58,647 nucleotides of DNA from CADCWK01 sp964244115 (GTDB lineage: Bacteria; Chloroflexota; Chloroflexia; Thermomicrobiales; UBA6265): the NCBI GenBank assembly GCA_964244115.1, contig CAXTHM010000018.1, positions 1 to 58,647 on the forward strand, in the 5' to 3' direction. The translations under genes were made by a program, and so were the position numbers. A model generated the notes under the pieces. The model was given only the letters and a program-made list of their open reading frames with translations, had not been told where the DNA came from and made no database searches. Position 1 is the first letter of the stretch. Every line of letters begins with the position of its first letter. Below are positions 35,956 through 44,653 of this stretch, in pieces.

Positions 35956-35970
35956 CCGGAGGCGACGCAC

Positions 35971-36225
35971 ATGTCCATCACCCCCGAGAGCAACACCCCC
36001 ACGACGCATCGCGCCGCGGGCCGCACGGCCGCCTCGCGTCGCTTCATCATCAGCGCCGAAGGTGAAGGCACCGTCATCCGCAGCATCCCCGTTCCGCCTC
36101 CCGCCCCCCGGATGGTCACGCCGCCGCCAGTGGCAAGCCCGGCGGAGACCGTCGGTGACGATCCCAAGCACCTGATCCACATGCGCCGCTTCTTCCGAAC
36201 CGCACTGGACCGCACCCACCGATAA
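35971..36225 (+). CDS. Small basic protein upstream of mgtE (84 aa)
   Basis: An 84-residue protein I do not recognise. ATG 35971 has GGAGG eight bases upstream and the codons show the G/C third-position bias of real genes here. It is basic and Pro-rich: SRRFIISAEGEGTVIRS, then a Pro/Val stretch, then KHLIHMRRFFRTALDRTHR. No signal peptide or membrane segment. It ends 26 bases before mgtE, so the two are probably co-transcribed. It may be a small regulatory partner or an unrelated protein; its place after a long structured leader is the only clue. Confidence 0.6.
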   Translation: MSITPESNTPTTHRAAGRTAASRRFIISAEGEGTVIRSIPVPPPAPRMVTPPPVASPAETVGDDPKHLIHMRRFFRTALDRTHR

Positions 36226-36251
36226 CCCCTCGCACCCCATAGGGCACATCC

Positions 36252-37625
36252 ATGCAGCAGACCACTGTGGAAGCAGGGTCGACCCTGCTCGGTGACCTTC
36301 GGGCGGCGGTGGCGCATGGCGACGAGGCGAGGGCTCAGGCCCTCGCCCGTTTCATGCTGGAGCGCGATGCGCTCGCCCTCCTCGAAGACCTCGCCGGGCC
36401 GGAACTCTCCCGCCTGTTCGCGATCCTCGGCGACGAGATCCTCGCCGAGTTGCTCGCCCGCCTCGACGAGCGCGACGCCGCCCGGATCCTGTCCCGGATG
36501 TCGGTCGCCCAGGCCGCCGATATCCTCGAGGAGATCGACCCGGACGACGCGACCGACATCATCGCCGAGTTCGAGGACTCGGTCGCCGAGGGGCTTCTCA
36601 TCGAGATGGAGCCCGCCGAGGCCGCGGAGATCCGCGACCTGATGAACTACCCGCCGCGGTCGGCGGGCGGCATCATGACGCCGGCCTTCGTCGCCATCCT
36701 GCCCAACCTCCGCGCCGACCAGGCCGTCGTCGCCCTCCGGCGGGTCGCGGAGGAAGCCGAGACCGTCAACTACGTCTACGTCTGCGACGAGCAGACCCGC
36801 CTGCTGGGCGTGCTCTCGCTCCACGCGCTGGTCCTGACCGCGCCCTCGACCCCAGTCCGGGACCTGATGATCCGTAACCCGTTCCGGGTCGATGTGCTGA
36901 CCGACCAGGAGATCGCGGCCCGGCTGCTCACCGAGCACGACCTGCTCGCCCTGCCGGTGGTGGACGGCGACGACCGGCTGCTCGGGATCATCACGGCCGA
37001 CGATGTCCTCGACGTCTTCGAGGACGAGGCGACCGAGGACATCACCCGGCTCGGTGGCGCCTCGCCCCTGAACGCGCCCTACCTGCGGGCGTCGCCGTTC
37101 ACGCTATTCCGGTCACGGATCACCTGGCTGCTCGTCCTGTTCGTGGCCCAGTTCGGCTCCGTCGCCGTGCTGGAGCATTACCAGGGTGAGATCGACGCGG
37201 CCCCGTTCCTGGCCGTGTTCATCACGATCCTGATCGGGACCGGCGGCAACGTGGGAAGCCAGACGGTCTCAACCGTGATCCGCGCCCTGGCCGTCGGGGA
37301 GATCCGGCCGGCCAACATCGGCCGGGTGGTCGGCAAGGAGCTCGTCACCGGCCTGGCGCTCGGTCTTGGGATGGGGCTGTTCATGTTCGGCCGCGGCTAC
37401 CTGCAGGGCGACACCGGGATCAGCCCGGAGCGGCTGGGCCTGACGCTGGCGCTGACCGTCTTCATCCTCTCGGCCTGGGCCGCGACGGTCGCCGCCGTCC
37501 TGCCCATGGTGCTGATCAAGGCACGGGTCGACCCGGCCGTCGTCTCGGCGCCGCTGATCACATCGCTGATCGACGCGACCGGGCTGTTCATCTACTTCTT
37601 CGTCGCCAGCCAGCTGATCCTGTAA
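36252..37625 (+). CDS. mgtE: Magnesium transporter MgtE
   Basis: Mg2+ channel/transporter of the inner membrane, 457 residues. The cytoplasmic N domain has the MgtE superhelical repeats (LARLDERDAARILSRM, AADILEEIDPDDATDIIAEF). Two CBS domains follow (MTPAFVAILPNLRADQAVV and IRNPFRVDVLTDQEIAARLL ... GIITADDVLDVFEDEATEDI). Five membrane segments start near residue 293 (ITWLLVLFVAQFGSVAVL), with the family signature GTGGNVGSQTVSTVIRALA. ATG 36252 has AGGG eight bases upstream. It is the second gene after a leader with two hairpins. Confidence 0.95.
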   Translation: MQQTTVEAGSTLLGDLRAAVAHGDEARAQALARFMLERDALALLEDLAGPELSRLFAILGDEILAELLARLDERDAARILSRMSVAQAADILEEIDPDDATDIIAEFEDSVAEGLLIEMEPAEAAEIRDLMNYPPRSAGGIMTPAFVAILPNLRADQAVVALRRVAEEAETVNYVYVCDEQTRLLGVLSLHALVLTAPSTPVRDLMIRNPFRVDVLTDQEIAARLLTEHDLLALPVVDGDDRLLGIITADDVLDVFEDEATEDITRLGGASPLNAPYLRASPFTLFRSRITWLLVLFVAQFGSVAVLEHYQGEIDAAPFLAVFITILIGTGGNVGSQTVSTVIRALAVGEIRPANIGRVVGKELVTGLALGLGMGLFMFGRGYLQGDTGISPERLGLTLALTVFILSAWAATVAAVLPMVLIKARVDPAVVSAPLITSLIDATGLFIYFFVASQLIL

Positions 37626-37781
37626 CGGCTTCGCACCCGCATTGGCTCCGTCGGGCCCGGTAGGGTAGCCTTGTCTCGCAGTCATCGACGCACGGTGCCT
37701 TCGCCGAAGCATCCCGCCACCCGTCTCCGTTCGTCTCCTTCCCGGTCTCCGTTCCCCGCACCCGTCCAGGAATCCCGCCCG

Positions 37782-38264
37782 ATGCCAGCTTCCCGACCCC
37801 CGCGGGGGTCCGCCCGGGCCCGCACCCGCGCCCGGGTCTCCGGCATGGTCCAGTCCCCCGGCTGGCTACGCCCGGACCAGATCGAATCGGCCGAGACCGT
37901 CGTCGCCCTCTATCAGCGCGACCGGCTGTCGAGCGGCCTGTCGGCGCTGCACGGCCGCGGCCTCGGCCACACCGCGCGGGTGCTCGACCCGGCCCGTGGC
38001 CCGATCGCCAGCCAGTTCGCGCAGGCCGGCATCTCCGCCGATCTGGGCTTCCCCGAGCCGACGGCGGACGACGTCTTCCTCCTCGTCAATGCGACCGGGC
38101 GCAGCCTGATCGTCGGGGACCTGTTGCTGGACAACCGGGCCCGGGAGGTGCGCGTCTATCGCCCTGTCCGACGGGGTGATGCCCCGGACGTCGACGCCAC
38201 GGAGCTCGACGAGATCGTCGCCGATCGCAGCCCGGAGGCCGACGGGAGCAACCCATCCGCCTAG
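37782..38264 (+). CDS. Hypothetical protein (160 aa)
   Basis: I do not recognise this protein. ATG 37782 has AGGAA nine bases upstream; a longer frame begins at 37671 without support. The first 40 residues are Arg/Ala/Pro-rich. The rest looks folded: AETVVALYQRDRLSSGL, HGRGLGHTARVLDPARG, DLGFPEPTADDVFLLVNATG and RSLIVGDLLLDNRAREVRVY. No membrane segment or Cys pair. It lies between mgtE and the zinc-binding protein gene on the same strand. Confidence 0.55.
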   Translation: MPASRPPRGSARARTRARVSGMVQSPGWLRPDQIESAETVVALYQRDRLSSGLSALHGRGLGHTARVLDPARGPIASQFAQAGISADLGFPEPTADDVFLLVNATGRSLIVGDLLLDNRAREVRVYRPVRRGDAPDVDATELDEIVADRSPEADGSNPSA

Positions 38265-38281
38265 GCACCGTCTCCCCTTGG

Positions 38282-38311
38282 TTGATACCTCGTATCATAT
38301 AGGAGTATGCT
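38282..38311 (+). promoter_or_regulatory. Promoter with overlapping palindrome before the zinc-type binding protein
   Basis: TTGATA (38282-38287), an 18-base spacer and TATGCT (38306-38311). TGATAC-CTC-GTATCA (38283-38297) overlaps the -35, as expected for a Fur/Zur- or DtxR-type metal repressor site. Confidence 0.5.
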
Positions 38312-38377
38312 GACCGAGGTCTTCGGTGGATGGGACGGGTGCGCCTGCACGCGTCGCCGCCGATGGAGGAGAGCAGC

Positions 38378-39388
38378 ATGACAGGTCGTCTTCAGGGCGT
38401 GGGGCGTATCGCGGTGCGCATGTTCGGGGTCATGGCACTCCTCGTCGCGCTCGTCGCCAGTCTGGTCTCGCCGACTGTCGCCCAGTCGGATCGCCTGCGT
38501 ATCGTCGCGACGAATTCGATCCTCGGTGATCTCGTGACGAACGTCGCCGGCGACACGGCCGACGTCGTCGTCCTCGTCCCGACCGGTGGCGACCCGCACA
38601 CCTATGAGCCGACCCCGGCCGACGCCGAGTCGATCGCCGACGCCGACATCGTCTTCGAGAACGGGCTTGGCCTCGAGGTCTGGCTGGATGATGTCTTCGA
38701 GGCGTCCGGCTCCGACGGCGAGCGCGTCGTCGTGACGGACGGCGTCACCCCGATGCGGGTGGCCGATGAGCCGGAGAACAACGGCGGGGACGTGGCCGCC
38801 ACCCCGGCCGGAGGCGCCCTCGCGGCGCCCGCCGGGGAGGCCGAGGACGGCGAACTCGACCCGCACGTCTGGTTCGACGTCGCCAATGCGGAGTCGATGG
38901 TCACGGCGATCGAGACCGCCCTCGCCGCCGCCGATCCGGCCAACGCCGCCGCCTACCAGGCCAACGCGGCCGCCTACCAGACGCAGCTCGACGAACTCGA
39001 TGCCTTCGTCGTCGCCCAGGTCGACACACTCACGCCGGAGCAGCGCCGGCTGGTCACCAGCCATGACACGTTCGGCTACTTCGCGGCCCGCTACGGCTTC
39101 GAGATCGTCGGGACGGCGCTCGGCTCGATCACGACCGAGGCGGCCGACCCGAGCGCGTCCGAGATCGCGGCCCTGGTCGACGCGATCGACGCATCCGGCG
39201 TGGCGGCGATCTTCCCCGAGAACACGAGCAACCCGGATCTGCTCGACCAGATCGCATCGGAGGCTGATGTCGAGGTCGGGCCGGAACTCTACACCGACGC
39301 CCTCGGGGATCCGGGCAGCGACGGCGGCACGTACATCGACATGATCACCTACGACGTTACAGGGATCGTGATCGCTCTCAAGGGGTAG
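38378..39388 (+). CDS. Metal ABC transporter substrate-binding protein (ZnuA-like)
   Basis: A 336-residue exported cluster A-I metal-binding protein, probably for Zn2+ or Mn2+. The signal peptide core is MFGVMALLVALVASLVSPTV. Mature protein: LRIVATNSILGDLVTNVAGD, then the metal ligands: His of GGDPHTYEPTPAD, His of LDPHVWFD, His/Asp of TSHDTFGYFAARYG, and FPENTSNPDLLDQIA near the end. Instead of a long His-rich loop there is an acidic/Ala-rich loop near residues 130-160. ATG 38378 has GGAGGAG six bases upstream. No permease or ATPase partner is next to it; the gene is single and ends at a strong terminator. Confidence 0.9.
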   Translation: MTGRLQGVGRIAVRMFGVMALLVALVASLVSPTVAQSDRLRIVATNSILGDLVTNVAGDTADVVVLVPTGGDPHTYEPTPADAESIADADIVFENGLGLEVWLDDVFEASGSDGERVVVTDGVTPMRVADEPENNGGDVAATPAGGALAAPAGEAEDGELDPHVWFDVANAESMVTAIETALAAADPANAAAYQANAAAYQTQLDELDAFVVAQVDTLTPEQRRLVTSHDTFGYFAARYGFEIVGTALGSITTEAADPSASEIAALVDAIDASGVAAIFPENTSNPDLLDQIASEADVEVGPELYTDALGDPGSDGGTYIDMITYDVTGIVIALKG

Positions 39389-39446
39389 GTCGCCGCGGGT
39401 CTGGATCGCCGGTCCGGTCGTGCCCGAAACACAAGCGGTTCCGAAC

Positions 39447-39493
39447 GACAGGCCAGCGGGACGACACATCAGGTGTCGTCCCGCTGGCCTGTC
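39447..39493. terminator. 21-bp bidirectional terminator hairpin
   Basis: Perfect 21-base arms (39447-39467 and 39473-39493) around loop ATCAG, between convergent znuA-like and manA genes. No T-tract on either side. Confidence 0.75.
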
Positions 39494-39513
39494 CCACGCG
39501 GTTGGGGAGCTGG

Positions 39514-40596
39514 CTAGGGCGTCGAGACGCCGAGCGCGGCCAGGACGGTGTCGGAGATACCGGCACGGCGGGCGGGGCCGATCACCTCGTTGGGGAGATC
39601 GGGGATCCAGGCCCGGAGCACCGTCATCTCGCGAGCGTCGGCGCTGGCCAGCGTGACGGACGACCGGGCCGCCGGGACGACGATCGAGGCGCCGACATCG
39701 GCGGTGAGCCGGTCCGCATCCGGCCCGACGCAGAGCTGCCCGGCGATCACGGTCAGGATCTGGGGCGAGCCGCTGGTCGTGACCGTGAGCTGTTCGTCGC
39801 CGCTGAGGGTGATCCGCTCCAGGGCGAAATAGCGGCAGGCGGTCAGGAACTGGCGCTTCCCGATCGTGGAGTCGCGGTTGGCCCCCGCGTTCGGCGACGG
39901 GCGGAGGTACGGCTTGATCGCCCGGGCGCCCACCTCGAGGTGCCGCTCCCGAGGGCGGCCGTCGGCGCTGACCCGGCCCCAGTCGTCCAGCCGGTAGGTG
40001 ATTTCCGACGGCTGCTGGACCTCGTAGATGAGCACCCCGCCACCGAGGGCGTGGACTGTCCCGGCCGGCAGGAGGACCGTCTCCCTGGGCCGGGCGGCGA
40101 GTTGCCGCAGGAACCGGGAGGAGCTGCCGTCGCCGGCCTCGCAGGCCGAGAGGAATCCGGCCAGGTCGAGCGTCGTCAGCCCGAGGAAGAGTTGGGCGTC
40201 GGCCTGCGCGTCGAGGACGTACCAGGCCTCGGTCTTGCCGTTGCCCCCGAGGGCCGCCGCCTGATCGTCGTCGGGGTGGACCTGGATCGACAGGTTCTTC
40301 GCCGCGTCGAGCAGTTTGATCAACAGGGGAAAGACGGGCCGCCCGTCGGTCATCGCCCGACCGAGCGGGCCGGCCACCTCGTTGGGATATCGGCGGGTCA
40401 GCTCGCCCAGGCTCAGCCCTGCATGGTCGCCGCTGGAGATGACGGACTGGTCGGCGGAGATGACCACCTCACCCAGCGGGTCCGTCTCGTCCGCCGGGCG
40501 CTCGAAGCCCATCGACGCGAGGCGGGTCCCGCCCCAGGGCTTGGTGTCGAGCCGGGGCCGCACCGTGAAGGGCGCCGGCGAAAGGATGTCGTTCAT
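39514..40596 (-). CDS. manA: Mannose-6-phosphate isomerase, class I
   Basis: Zn2+-dependent interconversion of fructose-6-phosphate and mannose-6-phosphate. Residues of the class I active site are visible: KNLSIQVHPDD (Gln and His ligands), GKTEAWYVLDA (Glu ligand), and PAGTVHALGGGVLIYEVQQ with the third His and downstream RLDDWGR. At 360 residues it is slightly shorter than E. coli ManA. ATG 40596 is preferred because a -10 (TAAATG on the minus strand) ends six bases before it, implying a leaderless mRNA; ATG 40605 is the alternative. With manC at 19313-20518 it supports GDP-mannose formation. Confidence 0.92.
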   Translation of the reverse strand: MNDILSPAPFTVRPRLDTKPWGGTRLASMGFERPADETDPLGEVVISADQSVISSGDHAGLSLGELTRRYPNEVAGPLGRAMTDGRPVFPLLIKLLDAAKNLSIQVHPDDDQAAALGGNGKTEAWYVLDAQADAQLFLGLTTLDLAGFLSACEAGDGSSSRFLRQLAARPRETVLLPAGTVHALGGGVLIYEVQQPSEITYRLDDWGRVSADGRPRERHLEVGARAIKPYLRPSPNAGANRDSTIGKRQFLTACRYFALERITLSGDEQLTVTTSGSPQILTVIAGQLCVGPDADRLTADVGASIVVPAARSSVTLASADAREMTVLRAWIPDLPNEVIGPARRAGISDTVLAALGVSTP

Positions 40597-40602
40597 GTCA
40601 CC

Positions 40603-40632
40603 CATTTAGCCATCTCCGTGCCGGTCTGTCGA
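40603..40632 (-). promoter_or_regulatory. Leaderless-type promoter of manA
   Basis: On the minus strand: TCGACA (40632-40627), an 18-base spacer and TAAATG (40608-40603), which ends six bases before ATG 40596. Confidence 0.5.
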
Positions 40633-40689
40633 GACATCGTGCACCGCGATTTCGATCTCCGAGGGCTGCCGGCTATCGGTCCGGCGTGC

Positions 40690-40718
40690 TTGACATTCCT
40701 CCGTGGAACATGCATAAA
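40690..40718 (+). promoter_or_regulatory. Promoter of the sugar ABC operon
   Basis: TTGACA (40690-40695), a 17-base spacer and CATAAA (40713-40718), in a locally AT-rich stretch 150 bases before the binding-protein gene. Confidence 0.65.
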
Positions 40719-40868
40719 ACTGGCATCAGCACCTTTCGCTCCATGGGGAGTCCGAACTGGCACTGATCGCCAGGGTGGCCCGAGAACAGGTCGGCGCGCT
40801 GCCGCGCTGAGGCTCGACGGCACACTCATCCTGGCGCCGACTCGAAGCTGAGTCCCTGGAGGCGCATC

Positions 40869-42413
40869 GTGGGTGACCCCATCCGTCATGACACCATCCG
40901 CTCGTCCTCGTTCGATCGTCGCACACTGATCGGGACCGCCGCCGGAGCCGCCGCCGCGCTTGCCGTCGGCGCGTCCGTCGCGCCGTCCGTCCTGGCTCAG
41001 GATGGTGGTGGGGGCCAGACCGGGATCGACCCGGCGACCTGGAACCCCGAGACCATCACCGCGATGGCCGGCACCGAAACCGTCGACACCGCCGCCGAGA
41101 TGCACGCCCTCGTCCCGGCCGAGACGGCCGGCGAGCTGTCGTGGTGGGTGGCGGGACCCAACCAGGCCTCGCCCCCGATCGCGATCGAGCTGTTCGACGA
41201 GTACCAGACCGCCTTCCGGACGCTCTGGCCGGCGATCTCGCTGGACGTCCAGAACGTCGACTACAACGAACTGCTCGATAAGACCCGCGTCGCCGCCGCC
41301 GGAGGCGCCTCTCCGACGGTCGCGAAGTTCCCGATCCTCTGGGGCGTCGAGTTCGCCGCTCGCGGCCTCCTGCAGGAGGTCAGACTGGAGGACTACGGCC
41401 TCACCCCGGACATGTTCTGGCCGGGCGCCCTCAAGTCCGTGACGTGGGAGGGCAAGTACTACGGCATCCCGACCAACAACGAGACGATGGCGTTCATCTA
41501 CAACCGCGACATCTTCCAGCGGGCCGGGTTGAACCCGGACATGCCGCCGCAGACCTGGGAAGAGGTCCGGCAGGCCTCGAAGACGATCACCGACACCCTC
41601 GGCCCACGGGTCAAGGGCTACGGCATGGTCGCCAAGCAGAACGCCGGCAACACGCCGTTCCGGTTCATGCCGATGCTCTGGGCCTACGGCGGCAGCGCGC
41701 TGGACGAGGCCGACGCCGCCCCGACCTACGCGACGACCAAGATCAACACCCCCGAGGGTGTCCAGGCGCTCCAGCTCATGTACGACATGTACGTGACCGA
41801 CCGCTCGGTGCCGACGTCGGCGCTGACCAACACGCAGGTCGAGAACCAGGACCTGTTCCTGACCGAGCAGATCGCGATGATGATCTCGCACCCGAGCGAG
41901 TACGTCGCCCTGCAGGGCAAGCTCGCCACGCTGACGAACCCCGAGGAGCTCGAGCGGGCCCAGCGCGTCGTCGACAACATGGCGTACACGCTGATCCCGG
42001 CCGGACCGGTCCGCCGCGCGGTCGTCTTCGGGGGCTCGAACGCCCACGTCTTCACCGATGCCGCCCACGGCGGGACGGTCGACCTCAACGCCGCCAAGGC
42101 GATGATGGGGCTGCTGACGTCGCCGGAGTGGAGCCTGAAGAACAACTGGACGGACTCCAACCCGTCCAACCTGCGCGGCTTCCGGACGCCGTGGATGAAG
42201 GAGCGTCTGGACTCGATCAAGTTCCTCGAAGTGACGACCTCGATGCTGCCCTACGGCATCCCGTTCCCGGTCGTGCCGGAGTCGACCGAGATCATGAACT
42301 CGATCGTGCCGGACATGCTGCAGAACGCCCTCAGCGAGGCGATGACCGTCCAGGAAGCGGCCGACGACGCCGCCCAGAAGATCACCGACCTGATCTCGCA
42401 GCGGGCTGGCTGA
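40869..42413 (+). CDS. Sugar ABC transporter substrate-binding protein
   Basis: A 514-residue exported binding protein that captures a sugar for the importer encoded next. The N-terminus has a twin-arginine-type signal (DRRTLIGTAAGAAAALAVGA). The extracellular family-1 fold shows ELLDKTRVAAAGGASPTVAK, YYGIPTNNETMAFIYNRDIF, TWEEVRQASKTI and MLWAYGGSALDEAD. GTG 40869 has GGAGG six bases upstream. A hairpin just after the stop separates it from the permease genes, so it is probably made in excess. The sugar cannot be identified; mannose- and xylose-related genes elsewhere in the window give only weak hints. Confidence 0.9.
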   Translation: MGDPIRHDTIRSSSFDRRTLIGTAAGAAAALAVGASVAPSVLAQDGGGGQTGIDPATWNPETITAMAGTETVDTAAEMHALVPAETAGELSWWVAGPNQASPPIAIELFDEYQTAFRTLWPAISLDVQNVDYNELLDKTRVAAAGGASPTVAKFPILWGVEFAARGLLQEVRLEDYGLTPDMFWPGALKSVTWEGKYYGIPTNNETMAFIYNRDIFQRAGLNPDMPPQTWEEVRQASKTITDTLGPRVKGYGMVAKQNAGNTPFRFMPMLWAYGGSALDEADAAPTYATTKINTPEGVQALQLMYDMYVTDRSVPTSALTNTQVENQDLFLTEQIAMMISHPSEYVALQGKLATLTNPEELERAQRVVDNMAYTLIPAGPVRRAVVFGGSNAHVFTDAAHGGTVDLNAAKAMMGLLTSPEWSLKNNWTDSNPSNLRGFRTPWMKERLDSIKFLEVTTSMLPYGIPFPVVPESTEIMNSIVPDMLQNALSEAMTVQEAADDAAQKITDLISQRAG

Positions 42414-42442
42414 CCGCCGGCCGTCGATCCCGACGGCTCATC

Positions 42443-42477
42443 CCTGACCGGGACGGTCGGCCTCCGTCCCGGTCAGG
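42443..42477 (+). terminator. Intra-operon hairpin (partial terminator)
   Basis: Perfect 14-bp stem (42443-42456 with 42464-42477) and a 7-base loop, between binding-protein and permease genes. Confidence 0.65.
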
Positions 42478-42511
42478 CGTTCCCTCTCCCAGTGATCCCG
42501 AGGAGCGCGCC

Positions 42512-43474
42512 ATGGCAACCCAGGCTCCGACCCTTCCGGGCGGACCGGCCCGGAACCGGCGGGCGGCACCCGGCACCCTCAGCCGGATCCGCAGCCACGC
42601 CGCCGACTACCTGTACGTCGCCCCGGCGATCATCGTCATGCTCGTCGTGATCGGTTACCCGCTCGTCTACACCGTCTACCGCTCGTTCTTCTTCACCGAT
42701 GCCCGCGACCCGAACTGGACCTGGACCGGGATCAGCAACTACACCGGCATCCTGCGGGACGACCTGTTCTGGAAGGTGACCCGCAACACGATCGTCTGGA
42801 CCGTCGGCAGCACGCTGCTCGCGGTCGTGCTCGGCTTCGCGGCGGCGATGGTGCTGCACCGCGAGTTCATCGGGCGGGGGCTCCTGCGCGGCATCCTGCT
42901 GATCCCGTGGGTGATCTCGGCGGTCGCGGCGGCCTACATCTGGAAGTGGATGCTCCATTCCGACTACGGCCTGATCAGCAACCAGCTCCTGGCCTGGGGC
43001 TGGATCAGCGACCCGCTGGTCGTGCTCGACGATCGCAGCCGGGTCATGCCGGCGCTGGTCATCGTCAACGTCTGGAAGGAGTTCCCGTTCGTCATGATCA
43101 TGGTCATGGCCGGGCTCCAGACCGTCCCGCAGCAGTTGCTCCGCGCGGCCCGCGTCGACGGGGCGAGTACCTGGAGCCAGTTCCGCCACATCACCCTGCC
43201 GCACCTCAAGGGCGTCCTGCTGATCACGACGCTCCTGCTGGCGGTGACGAACCTGAACTCCTTCACGCTGCCGTACCTGATGACGGGCGGCGGCCCGGCC
43301 AACGCCTCGCAGCTCTGGATCACCGAGATCTACAAGATCTCCTTCGGCGCCGGCCTTCGCTACGGGGAGGCGTCGGCCTACTCCGTGATCCTGTTCCTGT
43401 TCATGGCGATCATCGGCTACTTCTACGTCCGGGCCCTGACCGGCAGCGGCCCAAAGACGGGAGACGGGAAATGA
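42512..43474 (+). CDS. Sugar ABC transporter permease (MalF type)
   Basis: A 320-residue inner-membrane permease with six predicted membrane segments, beginning YLYVAPAIIVMLVVIGYPLV. The cytoplasmic EAA loop, which contacts the ATPase, is LLRAARVDGASTWSQFRHIT followed by LPHLKG. ATG 42512 has AGGAG six bases upstream. The stop overlaps the ATG of the second permease (ATGA), indicating coupled translation and a heterodimeric channel. Confidence 0.93.
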   Translation: MATQAPTLPGGPARNRRAAPGTLSRIRSHAADYLYVAPAIIVMLVVIGYPLVYTVYRSFFFTDARDPNWTWTGISNYTGILRDDLFWKVTRNTIVWTVGSTLLAVVLGFAAAMVLHREFIGRGLLRGILLIPWVISAVAAAYIWKWMLHSDYGLISNQLLAWGWISDPLVVLDDRSRVMPALVIVNVWKEFPFVMIMVMAGLQTVPQQLLRAARVDGASTWSQFRHITLPHLKGVLLITTLLLAVTNLNSFTLPYLMTGGGPANASQLWITEIYKISFGAGLRYGEASAYSVILFLFMAIIGYFYVRALTGSGPKTGDGK

Positions 43475-44463
43475 CCGTGATCAACGAGGGTGTGGTCCCG
43501 ACGCGGCGACCAGAACCCATCGCGGCCGGGGCCGGTGTGGCTCGCGCCTCGATCCTGCCGATGCCCAGGGCCGCCACTGCTCGGCCCGCGACCCGGACGA
43601 AAGCACGGACCCGTCGCCGGCAGCGGCCGGGCGCCTGGACGATCGCCGGCTGGGTCTTCATGGCCGGCCTGATCGTCTACGCGCTCCTGCCGATGCTCTG
43701 GATGCTCTCGACCTCGCTGAAGAGCGAGTTCGCGGCGACGGAGTACCCGCCCCGCTGGATCCCGGAGTTCCCGACGATCCAGCAGTACCGCGAGTTGCTC
43801 AACCCGCGGGCGGACGTCGGGCAGACGTTCCTGCGCTACCTCGGCAACAGCCTCTGGGTCTCGACCGCGACGACGGCGCTCGGCCTGGTCGTCGGTGTCC
43901 CGGCGGCCTACGCCTTCTCGCGGTTCTCGTTCCCCGGCAAGGACGCGCTGTTCTTCGGCGTCCTGTTCCGCAACATGTTCCCGGCGGTCGTCTTCCTGAT
44001 CCCGCTGTTCATCCTGATGCGGAACCTCGGCCTGATCGATACGCACCTCTCGCTGATCATCACCTATCTCACCTTCGGGTTGCCGCTCTCGATCTGGCTC
44101 CTGAAGGGGTTCTACGACAACATCCCGGTCGAGCTGGAGATGGCGGCCCGAATCGACGGCGCGACCCGGTGGCAGGCGTTCCGGCTGATCGTGATGCCGC
44201 TCTCATCGCCGGGCATCATCGCGACGGCGATCTACGCCTTCATCCAGGCCTGGAACGAGTACATCTACGCTCGGACGCTGATCAACCGCGAGGAGTTGAT
44301 GACGCTGCCGGTCGGCCTGGGCCGGTTCTTCACCGAGTACGCCTCGAACTGGCCGGGCCTGATGGCGGCCTCGTTCATCATGAGCGTCCCGGTCGTGCTG
44401 CTGTTCCTGCTGCTCCAGCGGTACTTCGTCCAGGCCCTGACCGAGGGCGCCGTGAAGCATTGA
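43471..44463 (+). CDS. Sugar ABC transporter permease (MalG type)
   Basis: A 330-residue second permease subunit. A long basic cytoplasmic tail (about 1-50) precedes the first membrane segment (GWVFMAGLIVYALLPMLWML). The EAA loop is LEMAARIDGATRWQAFRLIV followed by MPLSSPG, as in MalG/CUT1 proteins. FIQAWNEYIYARTL near the C-terminus is typical of this subunit. The start overlaps the first permease stop by four bases. Confidence 0.93.
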   Translation: MTVINEGVVPTRRPEPIAAGAGVARASILPMPRAATARPATRTKARTRRRQRPGAWTIAGWVFMAGLIVYALLPMLWMLSTSLKSEFAATEYPPRWIPEFPTIQQYRELLNPRADVGQTFLRYLGNSLWVSTATTALGLVVGVPAAYAFSRFSFPGKDALFFGVLFRNMFPAVVFLIPLFILMRNLGLIDTHLSLIITYLTFGLPLSIWLLKGFYDNIPVELEMAARIDGATRWQAFRLIVMPLSSPGIIATAIYAFIQAWNEYIYARTLINREELMTLPVGLGRFFTEYASNWPGLMAASFIMSVPVVLLFLLLQRYFVQALTEGAVKH

Positions 44464-44653
44464 CCATCGGCCTCGTTGGGCCGTCAGGGCCGGCCCTGAA
44501 GGGACCGGCTGAGCCACATTTGATTCCCGGTTGAGTTCCGAAAGACAACGCCGGAATGGCGGGGCGATCAGGAACAATGGGATCGTCGAATCCAACGTCC
44601 TTCAGCCGGTTCCTTCAGACCGGACAAATCGCGGGACCGGGAGAGAACACCAC

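Noticed and set aside
35734..35970. M-box (ykoK) magnesium riboswitch before mgtE
   Set aside because: The conserved M-box blocks as I know them (e.g. the GAGGCTCC region) are not present.
44531..44653. Longer start of the ABC ATPase at 44531
   Set aside because: The extra residues do not match the MalK family; ATG 44654 begins exactly at the family N-terminus.
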